Origin: Flavobacteriaceae bacterium PS02334
GTDB taxonomy: Bacteria; Bacteroidota; Bacteroidia; Flavobacteriales; Flavobacteriaceae
Assembly (NCBI GenBank): GCA_029959295.1
Contig: JASCOH010000002.1
Coordinates: 372,001-436,000 of the forward strand
Direction of reading: 5' to 3'
DNA length: 64,000 bases
The translations under genes and the position numbers were made by a program. Under the pieces are notes generated by a model. The model searched no databases. It saw only the letters and a program-made list of their open reading frames with translations, and had not been told where the DNA came from. This document shows, piece by piece, positions 7,770-16,016 of the stretch. Numbering within the stretch: the first letter of the stretch is position 1; every line of letters starts with the position of its first letter.

Positions 7770-8387
7770 ATGAAAACAACAATAAAAATTTTCGCATTTG
7801 TTTTGCTGGCTGGTTTGGCAAGCGCTTTTACAAATAAAACTACTGTTGCCGCTGGCTACAAAGTTGGTGATATTGCAACAGATTTCAGCCTGAAAAATAT
7901 TGACAACAAGAAAGTTTCTTTGAAAGATTTCAAAGATGCTAAAGGTTATATCGTGATTTTTACCTGCAATCATTGTCCGTATGCGCAGGCTTATGAAGAC
8001 AGAATCGTGGCTTTGGATAAAAAATACAAGAAATTAGGCTATCCGGTTATTGCGATAAACCCTAATAATCCTGAAAAGCAGAAAGACGACAGCTTTGAAT
8101 TGATGAAAGTCAAAGCGAAAGAAAAAGGATTTACTTTTCCTTATTTATTTGACGAAGGACAAAAAATCTATCCGCAATATGGCGCTACAAAAACACCTCA
8201 CGTTTATATTTTGCAAAAAACGGCAAAAGGAAATGTGGTAAAATATATTGGAGCAATCGACGATAATTACGGAGATGAAAAAGCAGTTAAGACAAAATAT
8301 GTTGCAAATGCAGTCGACGCTTTATTGAATAACAAAGAAGTTTCGGTTAAAGAAACAAAAGCTATTGGATGTTCCATTAAAGCATAA
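7770..8387 (+). CDS. Thioredoxin-family (redoxin) secreted protein
   Basis: 205 aa with an N-terminal signal peptide (residues 1-19, cleavage near SAF). The AhpC/TSA-like redoxin domain starts at YKVGDIATDFSLKNIDNKKVSLKDF. Its active-site region is FTCNHCPYAQAYEDR (Cys66, Cys69), a CxxC redoxin subfamily common in Bacteroidota and distinct from true peroxiredoxins. ATKTPHVYIL is the cis-Pro loop, and a third Cys sits near the C-terminus (AIGCSIKA). It is followed after 19 bases by a rhodanese gene. The precise redox partner is unknown. Confidence 0.88.
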   Translation: MKTTIKIFAFVLLAGLASAFTNKTTVAAGYKVGDIATDFSLKNIDNKKVSLKDFKDAKGYIVIFTCNHCPYAQAYEDRIVALDKKYKKLGYPVIAINPNNPEKQKDDSFELMKVKAKEKGFTFPYLFDEGQKIYPQYGATKTPHVYILQKTAKGNVVKYIGAIDDNYGDEKAVKTKYVANAVDALLNNKEVSVKETKAIGCSIKA

Positions 8388-8406
8388 TACTTTTACATAA
8401 AAAAAG

Positions 8407-8718
8407 ATGAATTTATCACAAGAACAATGGTGGGCGCAAGCTCAAGAAGACGAAAATGCTGTAATTCTGGATGTTAGGACAGAAGATGAAGTAAACAGAG
8501 GACAGATTCCTGGAGCCAAAAATATTGATATATATAAAGGACAAGGATTTGTTTATGAAGTCGAAGAATTAGACAAAACCAAAAATTATTATGTGTATTG
8601 CCAAGCCGGAATGCGAAGCGCAAAAGCGTGCGGGATCATGAACCAGCTGGGAATTGAAAATACTTATAATCTCTTGGGAGGCATCGGAGAATGGAACGGG
8701 CCGATCGAACAACAATAA
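8407..8718 (+). CDS. Cytoplasmic single-domain rhodanese
   Basis: 103-aa rhodanese-like sulfurtransferase without a signal peptide. LDVRTEDEVNRGQIPGAKNI carries the family Asp-Arg loop. The active-site loop is YCQAGMRSAKA with catalytic Cys65, and GGIGEWNGPI is the C-terminal signature. Rhodaneses carry a persulfide on this Cys. It sits between a redoxin and a second, lipoprotein rhodanese, which suggests one sulfur or redox pathway across compartments (inference). Confidence 0.92.
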   Translation: MNLSQEQWWAQAQEDENAVILDVRTEDEVNRGQIPGAKNIDIYKGQGFVYEVEELDKTKNYYVYCQAGMRSAKACGIMNQLGIENTYNLLGGIGEWNGPIEQQ

Positions 8719-8745
8719 AAAAAGGAGCAGAAGCTCCTTTTTTTA
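8717..8745 (+). terminator. Rho-independent terminator after the rhodanese gene
   Basis: GGAGC (8724-8728), loop AGAA, GCTCC (8733-8737), flanked by A and T runs (8717-8745). It begins at the stop codon of the preceding rhodanese gene. Confidence 0.85.
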
Positions 8746-8771
8746 TACTTTTACATTTCAAAATTATCTTT

Positions 8772-9161
8772 ATGAAAACTAAAATATTTTCACTTTTATT
8801 AGTCCTAATTACGTTTGCTTCGTGCCAATCTCAAGAGAAGAAAAGCGTTCAGCTTGTTCCTGCAAAAGAATTTTCTCAGAAAGTTGCTTCAGAAAAAGGG
8901 CAAGTTATAGATGTAAGAACGCCAAAAGAATTCGAACAAGGACATTTGAAAAATGCGCAAAACATACATTTATATGATCAAGATTTTGCACAGCGAATCG
9001 ATAAATTAGACAAAAAGCAACCGATTTATGTGTATTGCAAAGCTGGCGGAAGAAGCGCTGAAGCTGTTGAAATCATGCAAAATCACGGTTTTGAAAATAT
9101 AATCGAACTGCAAGGAGGTACTGATTCTTGGTCAGAAACAGGACTTCCTTTAGAAAAATAA
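8772..9161 (+). CDS. Rhodanese-like lipoprotein
   Basis: 129-aa envelope rhodanese. The start is set at ATG 8772, where an ideal lipoprotein signal begins (hydrophobic core then FASC, Cys18). A longer in-frame extension to 8691 would overlap the preceding gene and the terminator. The domain shows VIDVRTPKEFEQGHLKNAQNI and active loop YCKAGGRSAEA with Cys89, then LQGGTDSWSETGLP. Being a lipid-anchored persulfide carrier it complements the cytoplasmic paralogue just upstream. Confidence 0.9.
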   Translation: MKTKIFSLLLVLITFASCQSQEKKSVQLVPAKEFSQKVASEKGQVIDVRTPKEFEQGHLKNAQNIHLYDQDFAQRIDKLDKKQPIYVYCKAGGRSAEAVEIMQNHGFENIIELQGGTDSWSETGLPLEK

Positions 9162-10943
9162 TTATCTTGGAAGGTAAATCGTAAAAGTGGCTCCTTTATC
9201 AGGGTCGCCTTTTGCTTTTATGAAACCGTTGTGGTTTTCGACTACTTTTTTGCAGATTGCTAATCCCAGGCCGGTTCCCGTGTAAGAAGATTGTGTTTCA
9301 AGGCGTTTAAAAAGAATGAAAATCTTCTCTGAAAATTCTTGCTTAAAGCCTATTCCGTTATCTGAAACTATGATTTTATGGTATTTTTTATCGGTTATTT
9401 CTATGCCGTTAAACGTTTCACCATGTTTTATTTTTCCAGTATAAATTTTTATTATCGGCGGTACATTATCTTTGCTGTATTTCAGTGAATTGGTAATCAA
9501 GTTCACAAAAAGCTGGTGAATTTGAAACGGAATCCCACTGATTTTTGGCAGTTTCTTTATCGTGATCTCTGCCTTTTTTTCTTCTATATTTATTGCGAGT
9601 TCTTGAATGACGTCATCAAGCATTTCACTCAATTCTACTGGGCTAAATATTTTGTTCTCTTTTATCGTTCGAGAATAAGCAACCAAATCCATCATCAGAT
9701 TCTGCATTCTGTTGGCAGAAATCTTTATTTTTGAAAAATAATCTTTGCCTCTTTCGGTAATATTGTCAATTTCACCGCCTTCGAGCCTTGAAATGAACAT
9801 TTGAATTTTGCGTAATGGTTCTTGAAGATCGTGGCTGACTATTTGATTGAAAGATTCGAGCTCAGCATTGATTGCTATTAGATTTTTATTCTTTTCTTCT
9901 AATATAAATTTGCTTTTTTGTTGTTCTGTAATATCATAAGTCACCCCAATTTTTACTAATTCTCCTTTGGTATTTTCAGTAAAATCTCCTACAGAATTAA
10001 CATATCTTACTTCTCCGTCGGGCCTTATAATTCGGTAAGTTAGCGAAGTTGCCGTAAGATTTTCTAGCGAATTTTTATGTTCTTTTAAGCAATAAGCAAC
10101 ATCTTCTGGATGAATATATTGAATGAAATTTTCAAGATTTTGCTCAAAAGAATTAGGTTTCAGCCCTAAAATTCTATAAAAATTATCGGAATAGAAATAT
10201 TTTCCGGTTACCATGTTTATCTTCCAATGGCTGATTCCTGCAACTTTTTCGGCATTATCAGATATTTGTTTTGCGAATCGCAAGTCACTATTCAAGCCTT
10301 GCAATTTTTTGTAGTCATAATTTACCTTGCTCAGGGAGAAAAGCAAGACTACAAGTGTAATTATGGTAAGCGAAAATGCCGTAATTGTCGATGTTTCAAT
10401 GTCATAACGGTGATTGATGTTATGAATTTTAAGATTGGCAATTTCTTTTTCTTTCAGCGTAAAAATTTTTTCCCTGATTTTTTTGGTAATTTGTGACCCT
10501 TGTGAAAGTTTCTGCTTTAATATTTCGGAATTTAAAGGATTCTCTTCAGAGGTTTTATATGTTTCTTCAAAAAGCTGTAATCTTTTGGCAACCAAGCTAT
10601 CCAAGGTTTTTATATGCCCAGATTCGGATTTACTTGGAACCAAACTTTTAATCACGGCAAGTGAATTGTGAATGCTGTTTTCTGCCAAACTATCTTGTTC
10701 GAAATATGTCGAATCTTTCGTGATAATATAGTTTCTGAGGCTGTTTTCCTTTAAAGTTATGGAAGAAATCAGCTGTTCAAGTTCAAATTGCTTTTTGTTT
10801 GTCTCAGAAATTGAACTTACAGAAGTGTTCAGGCTGTTCATTTGAATGTGAAAAACGACTGCCACACTTACTACTAAAATAAAAGAAACCCCTAACGCTG
10901 TTCGGTAAACAAGAGTAGGGGTTAAAATATTTTTTAAATTCAT
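9162..10943 (-). CDS. CHASE3-like/PAS sensor histidine kinase
   Basis: 593-aa membrane kinase. Membrane segments at about residues 13-33 and 185-205 enclose an extracytoplasmic helical domain of CHASE3 type. A PAS/PAC domain (about 230-345; FYRILGLKPNSFEQNLENFIQYIHPED) follows, then HisKA with FNQIVSHDLQEPLRKIQMF (phospho-His near 371). The ATPase domain has N box NLITNSLKYSK, G1 DNGIGFKQ and G2 GTGLGLAICKK. It lies 25 bases downstream of a single-domain response regulator gene, its probable partner. No output gene is evident nearby. Confidence 0.92.
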   Translation of the reverse strand: MNLKNILTPTLVYRTALGVSFILVVSVAVVFHIQMNSLNTSVSSISETNKKQFELEQLISSITLKENSLRNYIITKDSTYFEQDSLAENSIHNSLAVIKSLVPSKSESGHIKTLDSLVAKRLQLFEETYKTSEENPLNSEILKQKLSQGSQITKKIREKIFTLKEKEIANLKIHNINHRYDIETSTITAFSLTIITLVVLLFSLSKVNYDYKKLQGLNSDLRFAKQISDNAEKVAGISHWKINMVTGKYFYSDNFYRILGLKPNSFEQNLENFIQYIHPEDVAYCLKEHKNSLENLTATSLTYRIIRPDGEVRYVNSVGDFTENTKGELVKIGVTYDITEQQKSKFILEEKNKNLIAINAELESFNQIVSHDLQEPLRKIQMFISRLEGGEIDNITERGKDYFSKIKISANRMQNLMMDLVAYSRTIKENKIFSPVELSEMLDDVIQELAINIEEKKAEITIKKLPKISGIPFQIHQLFVNLITNSLKYSKDNVPPIIKIYTGKIKHGETFNGIEITDKKYHKIIVSDNGIGFKQEFSEKIFILFKRLETQSSYTGTGLGLAICKKVVENHNGFIKAKGDPDKGATFTIYLPR

Positions 10944-10968
10944 AAGCTTCCAAAATAAAGGAAATTCA

Positions 10969-11421
10969 TTAAATACTGAAAAAGAAAGTATCTTTATTTA
11001 ATCCAGACGTATGGAATTGCCAGTTTAAGTTTACCACTTCTTGAAGCACTTTTTTCAGCTTTGAGAAATCGTTTGGTTTTTTGATATAAATATTGGCGCC
11101 ATCAATAAATGTGTCTTCGATATCTTTTTCAGATGAAGAAGTTGAATATATTGCAATCGAAATGTCTTTAAACTTTGAATTTGATCTTATTTCTTTTAAA
11201 CATTCATTTCCAGTCTTGCACGGCATGTTTAAGTCTAGAAAGAGAATGTGAGGCAAAACGGTTTCAGGCGCATTTAGGTAATCCATGAGATCTTTACCGT
11301 CTTTGAAGACTGTAAGATTGTTTTTAATTTTAAGTTCCTTCATCGCATCATTAAAGAAATTGCGGTCATCTTCATCGTCATCAGCAAGCATTATATTCAA
11401 CGGTGACTGATCTTTACTCAT
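10969..11421 (-). CDS. Single-domain response regulator (Rcp1-like)
   Basis: 150-aa receiver with no output domain. Acidic cluster ADDDEDDRNFF at residues 13-22, phospho-acceptor Asp63 in LFLDLNMPCKTGNECL, switch region IYSTSS and conserved Lys in IKKPND. The insertion-bearing Rcp1 type commonly pairs with phytochrome-like or PAS kinases having the SHDLQEPLRKI motif, as encoded immediately downstream. A paralogous RR-kinase pair is at 31914-34771. Confidence 0.92.
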   Translation of the reverse strand: MSKDQSPLNIMLADDDEDDRNFFNDAMKELKIKNNLTVFKDGKDLMDYLNAPETVLPHILFLDLNMPCKTGNECLKEIRSNSKFKDISIAIYSTSSSEKDIEDTFIDGANIYIKKPNDFSKLKKVLQEVVNLNWQFHTSGLNKDTFFFSI

Positions 11422-11471
11422 AGATTTATCTAGTTTAGTTTAATTCACAGTTCAAATATAATTTTTTTATT

Positions 11472-12032
11472 CTATTTCTCACTTGCAATACCTCGCCTTT
11501 TATCAACAATCCTTTTAAACATCGACGGCGTCAGGCCTGTGGTCTTTTTAAATTGTCCCGAAAGATGGGCTACGCTGCTGTAATTCAATTTATAAGAAAC
11601 TTCGGTTAAGGTTAAGCCGTCTTCAATAATAAGTTTTTTTGCCCTTTCGATTTTCTGCATTATTATATAATTTTCTATCGAAGTAAAGGTGTTTTCTGAA
11701 AAAATATTAGAAATATAGCCATAGCTTAAATTTAATTTATCAGCCAAATAACTAGATATTGTTGATGTCGGAAGCTTGTCTTTTTCGTACACCATTTCCA
11801 CAATCGTATCTTTAATTCTTTGGATAAGCTGGCTTTTTTGATTGTCTAAAAGCTCAATCCCATATCTGGCAAGTCCTGCTTGCAGATTGTCATAGGTTTC
11901 TTGAGAAATGTTTTCCTTAAATTCAATCTCCCCTAAGTCAAGGAGCTGGTATTTTATGTCAAGCTTTTCAAGCTGTTCCTGCAAAATTACGCGACAGGCA
12001 TGGTTTATGTCATATTTAATGTAAAGTCTCAT
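11472..12032 (-). CDS. AraC-family regulator
   Basis: 186 aa. The C-terminal half (about 85-180) is an AraC double helix-turn-helix: ISSYLADKLNLSYGYISNIFSENTFTSIENYIIMQKIERAKKLI, then LTLTEVSYKLNYSSVAHLSGQFKKTTGLTPSMFK. The short N-terminal part (MRLYIKYDINHACRVILQEQLEKL...) is a small domain seen with AraC HTHs in Bacteroidota, not a cupin. It lies upstream of the response regulator on the same strand but with a 50-base gap. Targets unknown. Confidence 0.88.
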   Translation of the reverse strand: MRLYIKYDINHACRVILQEQLEKLDIKYQLLDLGEIEFKENISQETYDNLQAGLARYGIELLDNQKSQLIQRIKDTIVEMVYEKDKLPTSTISSYLADKLNLSYGYISNIFSENTFTSIENYIIMQKIERAKKLIIEDGLTLTEVSYKLNYSSVAHLSGQFKKTTGLTPSMFKRIVDKRRGIASEK

Positions 12033-12350
12033 ATTTTTTGTTGTTTGGGGGAATAAATTTATTTAAAAATTGCTTTTTAAGCAACCTTCTTTTTTATTTT
12101 AAGCTATTTTTTCTTGTACAGAATTATAAATCTGGATTTGATAAATTGAAATACATGGAATGCTTTAAAGCATCCCATATATTTTTGCATTGTTAATGCG
12201 ACTAGTGAAATTCATAGCAATTTCTCCCACTAATTACTTTTGTATAGAAGATTTAAAAATAAATTTCCTATTAATTTTAAGGGATAAATTTCTTTTAAAA
12301 AGCAATACAAATGTTTATAGATTTATAGTAAATGTTTATATAATTCCCAC
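12033..12350. other. Intergenic spacer without a recognised gene
   Basis: AT-rich spacer between two minus-strand genes. No convincing hairpin or promoter match was found. Plus-strand reading frames here run into the SemiSWEET gene antisense and look like noise. Confidence 0.5.
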
Positions 12351-12611
12351 TTATTTTTTCTTGGATGTAAGTTTCATAAATAAGATGATCGCATGCAAGC
12401 ATCCAGCAATGCCATTTGCCAAAATGACAGGAATATCTTCTCTCAAGAATCCATAAATTACCCAAATCATGCTGCCGCAAAAAAGCATGAGAAAGCTAGA
12501 AGTTGAAAGGCTTTTTGTCGATTTTGTTGTAATGACTTTGTATGTCTGCGGAAAATTTGCTCCAGTTGTGAATACCGCGGCGCAGAGTCCTAATATCTGA
12601 ATATAGTCCAT
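12351..12611 (-). CDS. SemiSWEET-type sugar transporter
   Basis: 86-aa protein with three membrane helices, the size of a bacterial SemiSWEET half-transporter that works as a dimer. The PQ motif is in helix 1 (TTGANFPQTYKVITTKSTKSLS), followed by LMLFCGSMIWVIYGFLREDIPVILANGIAGCLHAIILFMKL with the conserved Trp-Tyr and the Asn of helix 3. Family members carry sugars by facilitated diffusion; the substrate is not predictable. Monocistronic. Confidence 0.9.
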   Translation of the reverse strand: MDYIQILGLCAAVFTTGANFPQTYKVITTKSTKSLSTSSFLMLFCGSMIWVIYGFLREDIPVILANGIAGCLHAIILFMKLTSKKK

Positions 12612-12765
12612 AATATATAAAGGTACAATTTTAAATTTGCAAATGTTTATCGTGTAACTAATTGTTGAAGTGCTGTAAAAATGTTTTCAAATGAAATTAT
12701 AAATTTATAGTGCTGAAATTTGATTATTTCGGACGTATACAATTATGAATACTAAAAAATAAATT

Positions 12766-13029
12766 ATGAAAGTAGTATCTCTTATTCTGTCAATAACAGT
12801 ATTTTGTGTTTCAGTTTATTTTTTCGTTATTGATTTCAGGCTTTCTGCTGAATATAACTATTTGATTTATATGTCGATGCTGGTTATTTTAATGTCAATT
12901 TGTGTAGTCGGCATGCTGATAAACATTCCTTTAATCAAGCAAGAAAAACGAAGAATGAATTATCTTTTGTATTCTAGCTATGCCCAAAGAAATTTCTTGA
13001 AAAAGCAAAAAACATTTCGGTCAAATTAG
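12766..13029 (+). CDS. Small two-helix membrane protein, unknown function
   Basis: 87 aa. Two hydrophobic helices (about residues 3-24 and 33-56) are separated by a short polar stretch (DFRLSAEYN). A basic C-terminal tail rich in Lys/Arg (KQEKRRMNYLLYSSYAQRNFLKKQKTFRSN) is probably cytoplasmic. No family recognised. It is alone on the plus strand between the SemiSWEET and SDR genes, with a normal ATG start. Confidence 0.6.
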   Translation: MKVVSLILSITVFCVSVYFFVIDFRLSAEYNYLIYMSMLVILMSICVVGMLINIPLIKQEKRRMNYLLYSSYAQRNFLKKQKTFRSN

Positions 13030-13070
13030 GCGCGATCAACTAGATTTGACATAGCTAATTAGCAAACGTT

Positions 13071-13922
13071 TTATCCGCCCACAATTTCACCGCCATTTAC
13101 ATGGATGATTTGTCCGGTAATATAACTGGCGTCTTCGCTGGCGAGAAATACATATGCTGGTCCGACTTCACTTGGCTGTCCGGCTCTTTTCATGGGAGTA
13201 TCCTGTCCAAATTTCATAAGGTCTTCACCTTCAAATGTCGACGGAATCAAAGGTGTCCAGATTGGGCCAGGCGCCACGCCGTTTACCCGAATTTCTTTTT
13301 CAGCAAGCATATTTGAAAGCGACCGAGTAAAAGAAACGATTGCGCCTTTCGTGCTTGAATAATCAAGAAGATGATTACTTCCGCGATAGGCAGTAACCGA
13401 AGTCGTGTTAATGATAGAATCTCCTTTTTTTAAATGTTTCAGCGCTTCTTGGGTAGCATAAAAAAACGGAAAAATATTAGTTTCAAAGGTCATCCTTACT
13501 TGCTTTCCATCTACTTCTTGAGGTTTTTTCTTCGGAAATTGCATCGCAGCATTATTGACCAATATATTCAAGTCTCCAAAATGTTTGACTGTCATGTCGA
13601 CCATTTTTTTGCAGAAAACTTCTTTCTTCACATCGCCTTTTATGAGCAGGCATTCCATGCCCTTGCCTTGAATTAACTTCTGGGTAGTTTCAGCATCTTT
13701 CTTCTCTTCTAAATAAACGATGGCAACATGGGCGCCTTCTACTGCAAAATGTATGGCTACGCTTCGGCCAATTCCGCTGTCACCGCCTGTAATCAGTGCA
13801 ATTTTGCCTTGAAGTTTGCCACTTCCCCTGTAGTTCTTCTTGATAAATTCTGGTTCGGGACTCATTTTATATTCCTTGCCAGGCTGTGATTGCTTTTGTT
13901 CTGGAAAATCCTCTTTTTTCAT
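13071..13922 (-). CDS. SDR-family oxidoreductase (YghA-like)
   Basis: 283-aa NAD(P)-dependent short-chain dehydrogenase with the long N-terminal extension typical of YghA/general-stress SDRs (residues 1-38, PEQKQSQPGKEYKM). Cofactor motif TGGDSGIGR, then NNAAMQFP, catalytic Ser in NTTSVTAYRGS, and YSSTK as the YxxxK pair. The C-terminus ends in the usual SYITGQIIHVNGGEIVGG. These proteins are linked to stress and desiccation genes in many bacteria; the substrate is unknown. An SPW-type membrane protein is directly upstream (14 bases), probably in the same operon. Confidence 0.92.
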   Translation of the reverse strand: MKKEDFPEQKQSQPGKEYKMSPEPEFIKKNYRGSGKLQGKIALITGGDSGIGRSVAIHFAVEGAHVAIVYLEEKKDAETTQKLIQGKGMECLLIKGDVKKEVFCKKMVDMTVKHFGDLNILVNNAAMQFPKKKPQEVDGKQVRMTFETNIFPFFYATQEALKHLKKGDSIINTTSVTAYRGSNHLLDYSSTKGAIVSFTRSLSNMLAEKEIRVNGVAPGPIWTPLIPSTFEGEDLMKFGQDTPMKRAGQPSEVGPAYVFLASEDASYITGQIIHVNGGEIVGG

Positions 13923-13936
13923 GGCAGAAATATTTT

Positions 13937-14332
13937 TTAGTCTTGAATAATCATGTCATTTTGCAATTCTTCTTCAACTTTTGCAGGTTCTTGGCTGGTT
14001 TTTGTAATAAAACTTGTCCCGATTATAGCAATTCCCAAAACAATATGTGGAATCATCGAATGCTCCTTAAGATTGAATAAAATAGGAGAGGTGGCTAAAA
14101 AAGCGCCTAGCAAAAAATCGATTGCCAGATGTATTTTGAATGAAAATATCTTGACTAAGAAAAATTCAAAATCGGTCAATAGAGAGGTTAATAACAGCAA
14201 AAGTCCAGTGATCATGAGCAGTCGGCAATGGATGGAATCTTCCTCTAAATCAAAAATAAAAGGGGAAATAGAAAGCATAAAAACCAATATATAATCGATT
14301 ATGCCGTGTGTTTTAGAGTTAATGAGTTTCAT
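13937..14332 (-). CDS. SPW-repeat-like membrane protein
   Basis: 131 aa with four predicted membrane helices in two related halves: HGIIDYILVFMLSISPFIFDL and HLAIDFLLGAFLATSPILFNL. The repeated H-x-x-x-D-[YF]...SP-x-x-F pattern resembles the SPW repeat, here with F/I in place of the Trp. An acidic/Gln-rich tail ends the protein. It is 14 bases upstream of the SDR gene on the same strand. Function of the family is not established. Confidence 0.7.
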   Translation of the reverse strand: MKLINSKTHGIIDYILVFMLSISPFIFDLEEDSIHCRLLMITGLLLLLTSLLTDFEFFLVKIFSFKIHLAIDFLLGAFLATSPILFNLKEHSMIPHIVLGIAIIGTSFITKTSQEPAKVEEELQNDMIIQD

Positions 14333-14369
14333 AAAAAAATAGGTTTGCGTAAATCGAGAGCTTATACAA

Positions 14370-14407
14370 AAAAATCCCTGCTTTTAAATAGATGAAAGCA
14401 GGGATTT
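14370..14407 (-). terminator. Terminator for the two small genes upstream
   Basis: AAAATCCCTGCTTT (from 14370) pairs with GAAAGCAGGGATTT (to 14407). Read on the minus strand the stem is followed by a run of seven T, so it stops transcription from the genes at 14473-14896 before the SPW/SDR operon. Confidence 0.8.
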
Positions 14408-14472
14408 CAGAAAAAACGAATCCCTAAAAATATATAATCTATTGGTTCTTAGTTATATAGATTTCGGAATAT

Positions 14473-14658
14473 TTAAAAATCATCATCAATAGGATAGCCT
14501 TCAATCAGGTTATCATTAATCTCTACAGGAAATAAATGGTATGTCTTAAAAAAAGATTCCATCCATGAAGGAATTGGGTTTGGAATAGCCCCGATTCCTG
14601 AAAGATCTCCTGTTTCTCCAATATTGAAATTCTCCTTATTGTGATTGTTTTTTTTCAT
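14473..14658 (-). CDS. Small hypothetical protein
   Basis: 61 aa, hydrophilic N-terminus (KKNNHNKENFN), then GETGDLSGIGAIPNPIPSWMESFFKTYHLFPVEI and an acidic end (YPIDDDF). No signal peptide or membrane segment and no family recognised. Support is a good start, location 28 bases after a lipoprotein gene on the same strand, and a terminator 66 bases downstream. Confidence 0.5.
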   Translation of the reverse strand: MKKNNHNKENFNIGETGDLSGIGAIPNPIPSWMESFFKTYHLFPVEINDNLIEGYPIDDDF

Positions 14659-14686
14659 TTCTTTAAAATTTAGATTTATTATCTAA

Positions 14687-14896
14687 TTAAGGTGCCGGAG
14701 CCGTTGCAGTAACTGAATCAGCTGGCATCGTTGCAGTGTCAGCAGGCATAGTTTCTACGGGTTCAGTAGTTTCAACAGCATCCATGTCTGTCTCTGTAGT
14801 CGTCGTTTCCTTGTCTTTGCAAGAATAAATCGAAACGCTCATCATAACAACTGTCGCCGTTAAAAATGCTTTTCTGAAGAAATTCAAATTTTTCAT
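14687..14896 (-). CDS. Small Thr/Pro/Ala-rich lipoprotein
   Basis: 69 aa. Lipoprotein signal with Cys near residue 26 (VSIYSCKDKE), then a low-complexity tail of TTTTETD, VETTEP and repeated MPADTATMPADSVTA. Similar in design to the larger Ser/Thr/Gly-rich lipoprotein at 16620. Such tails are probably unstructured spacers on the outer or inner membrane surface. No function assignable. Confidence 0.65.
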   Translation of the reverse strand: MKNLNFFRKAFLTATVVMMSVSIYSCKDKETTTTETDMDAVETTEPVETMPADTATMPADSVTATAPAP

Positions 14897-15068
14897 ACTC
14901 GTGTTTTTTAATGGTTTCTATCAAATCAAAGTTCTTGTTTTAGAAGCTGTTATCCATTATAGAATTTTTGCAAAAAGTTATATGATATCAAAAACTTAAT
15001 TAAATATTACCTATTAGTTTTAGTTAAAAATCTTAAAATTGTATAACATTATCTTTATTTTCAGGAAT

Positions 15069-15076
15069 TAAATTTG
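15069..15076 (+). promoter_or_regulatory. -7 element upstream of the 15106 gene
   Basis: TAAATTTG, a full TAnnTTTG match, 29 bases before the ATG at 15106. Confidence 0.5.
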
Positions 15077-15105
15077 CCTATCTTCAATGAGACATTTTAT
15101 ATATT

Positions 15106-15540
15106 ATGAAATTGATTGTCTTTTTATTATTATTATCTAATCTCGCATTTTGCCAAAATTTTGGTGATGTGGCTATACAATTGCATGCCCAGCCCCAAGA
15201 TCAGAGAGACATGCACTATTATAAATGGTATGTGCATCCTGAGGAAAATAACATTTACATAAAAAATTTTGAGACGACTCTGTCAGGCTTGCTAAAGGCT
15301 TTTTCTGAAGCTGAAAAAATGCTGTCTGAAAACGACTTAGAATTCAGCAAGCCTGCTACTGACGCTTCTCAGTTTCATCCGGAAATTAACCAATCGCCAT
15401 CGTTGGAAGAATTGCACGTGTCTATTTCTGAAAATAAATCTAAAATATTGAGAACCTGGAGCATCGACGGAGACTATCTTTCATTATTGGTGCGAAACGA
15501 TGTCTGCATGCTTATTTTAGGCGAAAAAAGATCAGATTAA
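15106..15540 (+). CDS. Secreted hypothetical protein
   Basis: 144 aa with a signal peptide (residues 1-16, LLSNLAFCQN). The mature part is soluble, with a helical centre (SGLLKAFSEAEKMLSENDLEFSKP) and a C-terminal beta-like section (RTWSIDGDYLSLLVRNDVCMLILGEK). No family recognised. It is first in a run of three unknown genes (to 16526), each preceded by its own -7 element. Confidence 0.7.
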   Translation: MKLIVFLLLLSNLAFCQNFGDVAIQLHAQPQDQRDMHYYKWYVHPEENNIYIKNFETTLSGLLKAFSEAEKMLSENDLEFSKPATDASQFHPEINQSPSLEELHVSISENKSKILRTWSIDGDYLSLLVRNDVCMLILGEKRSD

Positions 15541-15563
15541 TTCAAGGGATACTTTTAAATTGT

Positions 15564-15571
15564 TATATTTG
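15564..15571 (+). promoter_or_regulatory. -7 element that sets the start of the 15593 gene
   Basis: TATATTTG matches TAnnTTTG. It overlaps the codons of a possible TTG start at 15560, so translation must begin downstream, at ATG 15593. Confidence 0.55.
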
Positions 15572-15592
15572 GATGAACGCAAAGCAATCTTC

Positions 15593-15928
15593 ATGTTAGG
15601 AATTTTATTTATCTATTTTATCGGAAAGTATTTTTATGAATTAGCAAAGACTTACGAAAAAAACAAATGGCTTTTCGCAATTTTAGGCATACTTTCTTAT
15701 TATGTCGGAGGAATATTAATTGGTGCGGGAATCGTAATTTTTGCTTCTCTTATTGAAATTACTTTTTTTGAAACAATGGATGAAACTGCTCTAGGCATAA
15801 TGATTATTCCTTTTGGACTAATTTCCTGCTATCTTTTTTATTACATCTTAAAAAGAAACTGGAGCAAAAATTTTAAAGTTGAGCTTGAAGAAATTGAAAA
15901 TATAGGAAGAACAGAAGATACTATTTAA
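15593..15928 (+). CDS. Membrane protein of unknown function
   Basis: 111 aa from ATG 15593 (an upstream TTG is rejected because the promoter covers it). Three hydrophobic helices: MLGILFIYFIGKYFYELA, FAILGILSYYVGGILIGAGIVIFASLIEITFF and GIMIIPFGLISCYLFYYIL. A charged tail follows (KRNWSKNFKVELEEIENIGRTED). No family recognised. Confidence 0.7.
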   Translation: MLGILFIYFIGKYFYELAKTYEKNKWLFAILGILSYYVGGILIGAGIVIFASLIEITFFETMDETALGIMIIPFGLISCYLFYYILKRNWSKNFKVELEEIENIGRTEDTI

Positions 15929-15987
15929 TTACCAAAATTCTGTTACTAAATAGTGGATATGTATAAAGTTTGAATTTGTTTTTCGAA

Positions 15988-15995
15988 TATCTTTG
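15988..15995 (+). promoter_or_regulatory. -7 element upstream of the 16017 gene
   Basis: TATCTTTG, full match to TAnnTTTG, 22 bases before the ATG. Confidence 0.5.
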
Positions 15996-16016
15996 TAAAG
16001 TCAAAAGCTACTTAAA

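Noticed and set aside
12190-12456. 88-codon plus-strand frame over the SemiSWEET gene
   Set aside because: Antisense to the clear SemiSWEET and of low-complexity composition.
15560-15592. TTG start for the 15593 gene
   Set aside because: The TATATTTG -7 element covers it, so the region would not be transcribed. The same argument removes TTG starts at 17191, 45338 and 45697.
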